Source: Pontiella sp.
GTDB lineage: Bacteria; Verrucomicrobiota; Kiritimatiellia; Kiritimatiellales; Pontiellaceae
DNA: 5,899 bases
Direction of reading: 5' to 3'
Assembly: GCA_029939385.1 (NCBI GenBank)
Contig: JAOZSZ010000099.1
Span: forward strand, 1-5,899
Position numbers and translations under genes: made by a program. The notes beneath the pieces were generated by a model. It ran no database searches, had not been told where the DNA came from, and was given only the letters and a program-made list of their open reading frames with translations. Numbering within the stretch: the stretch's first letter is position 1; each line of letters starts with the position of its first letter. Shown here piece after piece: positions 5,520 through 5,899 of the stretch.

Positions 5520-5858
5520 ATGAAAATAGCCATTCCCATCGCCAACGGAAAACTGAGTATGCACTTCGGGCACTGCGAAAAATTTGTCATGATCGATGTC
5601 GATCCCGAGACCAAAACAATCCTCGGCAGCACCGAACTTGATCCCCCCGCCCACGAACCTGGCGTACTCCCCCGCTGGCTGGCAGAGCAAAAAACAAACT
5701 TGATTATTGCGGGTGGCATGGGGCAACGCGCCCAAGATTTATTCACCGGACAAGGTATCTGCGTGACGGTTGGTGCCCCATCGGAAACTCCCGAGCAACT
5801 CGTACAAAGCTATTTAGAAGGTACGCTAGAAGCTGGGAGCAATGCCTGCGACCACTAA
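5520..5858 (+). CDS. Second NifX-like (dinitrogenase Fe-Mo cofactor biosynthesis family) protein, short HFGHC type
   Basis: A complete 112-residue PF02579 protein of a different subtype from the gene at 680. Its marks are MKIAIPIANGKLSMHFGHCEKF (the HFGHC element at 15-19), PPAHEPGVLPRWLAEQ (42-57), IIAGGMGQRAQDLF (62-75), a GAP turn (85-87), SYLEGTLEAG (97-106) and an ending in CDH (110-112). H15, H18, C19, H45, C110 and H112 are candidate metal or cluster ligands. Relatives of this subtype are common in anaerobes next to Mrp ATPases and FmdB zinc-ribbon proteins, which matches the gene starting 17 bp downstream. A hairpin separates it from the flavoprotein gene, so it may be read partly by read-through or from its own promoter, although no convincing -35/-10 pair was found. 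Its partner protein and cargo are not shown by the sequence. Confidence 0.9.
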   Translation: MKIAIPIANGKLSMHFGHCEKFVMIDVDPETKTILGSTELDPPAHEPGVLPRWLAEQKTNLIIAGGMGQRAQDLFTGQGICVTVGAPSETPEQLVQSYLEGTLEAGSNACDH

Positions 5859-5862
5859 TTAG

Positions 5863-5869
5863 AAAGGAG
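5863..5869 (+). promoter_or_regulatory. Ribosome binding site of the FmdB-type gene
   Basis: AAAGGAG is placed 6 bp before the ATG at 5876 and immediately after the NifX-like stop, supporting a real gene start and co-translation with the gene before it. Confidence 0.65.
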
Positions 5870-5875
5870 TCTCCA

Positions 5876-5899
5876 ATGCCCCTGTTTGAATACCGATGC
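5876..5899 (+). CDS. FmdB-family zinc-ribbon protein, N-terminal fragment
   Basis: Only eight codons are present before the window ends: MPLFEYRC. This is the hallmark opening of the FmdB/CxxC zinc-ribbon family (PF09723; typically MP-[IL]-[YF]-EY-[RK]-C followed by x-x-C-G), in which the first Cys binds zinc. A strong ribosome binding site and a 17-bp gap from the second NifX-like gene support it as the next operon gene. These small proteins (often 70-110 residues) were first named as putative regulators next to formamidase/amidase genes; their role is not settled. The call rests on a short but very characteristic stretch. Confidence 0.75.

Overview
The window looks like chromosomal DNA of an anaerobic or microaerophilic bacterium of mid G+C content, with short gaps, overlapping genes and clear AGGAG-type ribosome binding sites. 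The gene set (DUF134 regulator, NifX-like proteins, an IscU/NifU-type scaffold, a short Mrp/NBP35 ATPase, a CoA-disulfide-reductase/rhodanese flavoprotein, an FmdB zinc ribbon) is typical of anaerobes such as Desulfobacterota or the Kiritimatiellota/Verrucomicrobiota side. The phylum cannot be fixed from this sequence. All genes lie on the + strand, and I see no RNA gene, mobile element or CRISPR array.

Layout. Bases 1-158 hold the end of an AraC-type regulator with an unusual cysteine-rich tail. Bases 159-290 hold a promoter in which a perfect 14-bp palindrome sits between the -35 and -10 boxes. A compact run of six genes follows: DUF134 regulator (291-683), NifX-like protein (680-1042), U-type Fe-S scaffold (1105-1536), Mrp-like ATPase (1529-2356), a BASS/ACR3-like membrane transporter fused to a CBS pair (2367-3716), and a flavin disulfide reductase fused to rhodanese (3733-5403). 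A long imperfect hairpin (5411-5480) separates these from a second, different NifX-like gene (5520-5858). The window ends in the first codons of an FmdB-type zinc-ribbon gene (5876 onward).

How the genes may work together. DUF134, NifX-like and Mrp genes are known companions; in Desulfovibrio the Mo-Cu-S 'orange protein' cluster joins a NifX-like protein with Mrp/MinD ATPases. Here that core carries its own scaffold, a persulfide/CoA-disulfide reductase with a rhodanese domain, and a CBS-gated transporter without the ACR3 arsenite-binding cysteine. No cysteine desulfurase is present. A reasonable inference is a self-contained metal-sulfur cluster module. In it, sulfane sulfur is handled by the rhodanese flavoprotein, clusters are built and moved by the scaffold and the ATPase, clusters are bound by the NifX-like proteins, and an anionic substrate or by-product is moved by the transporter. 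The DUF134 protein probably controls the operon through the palindrome. The individual family calls are firm; the joint function is a hypothesis.
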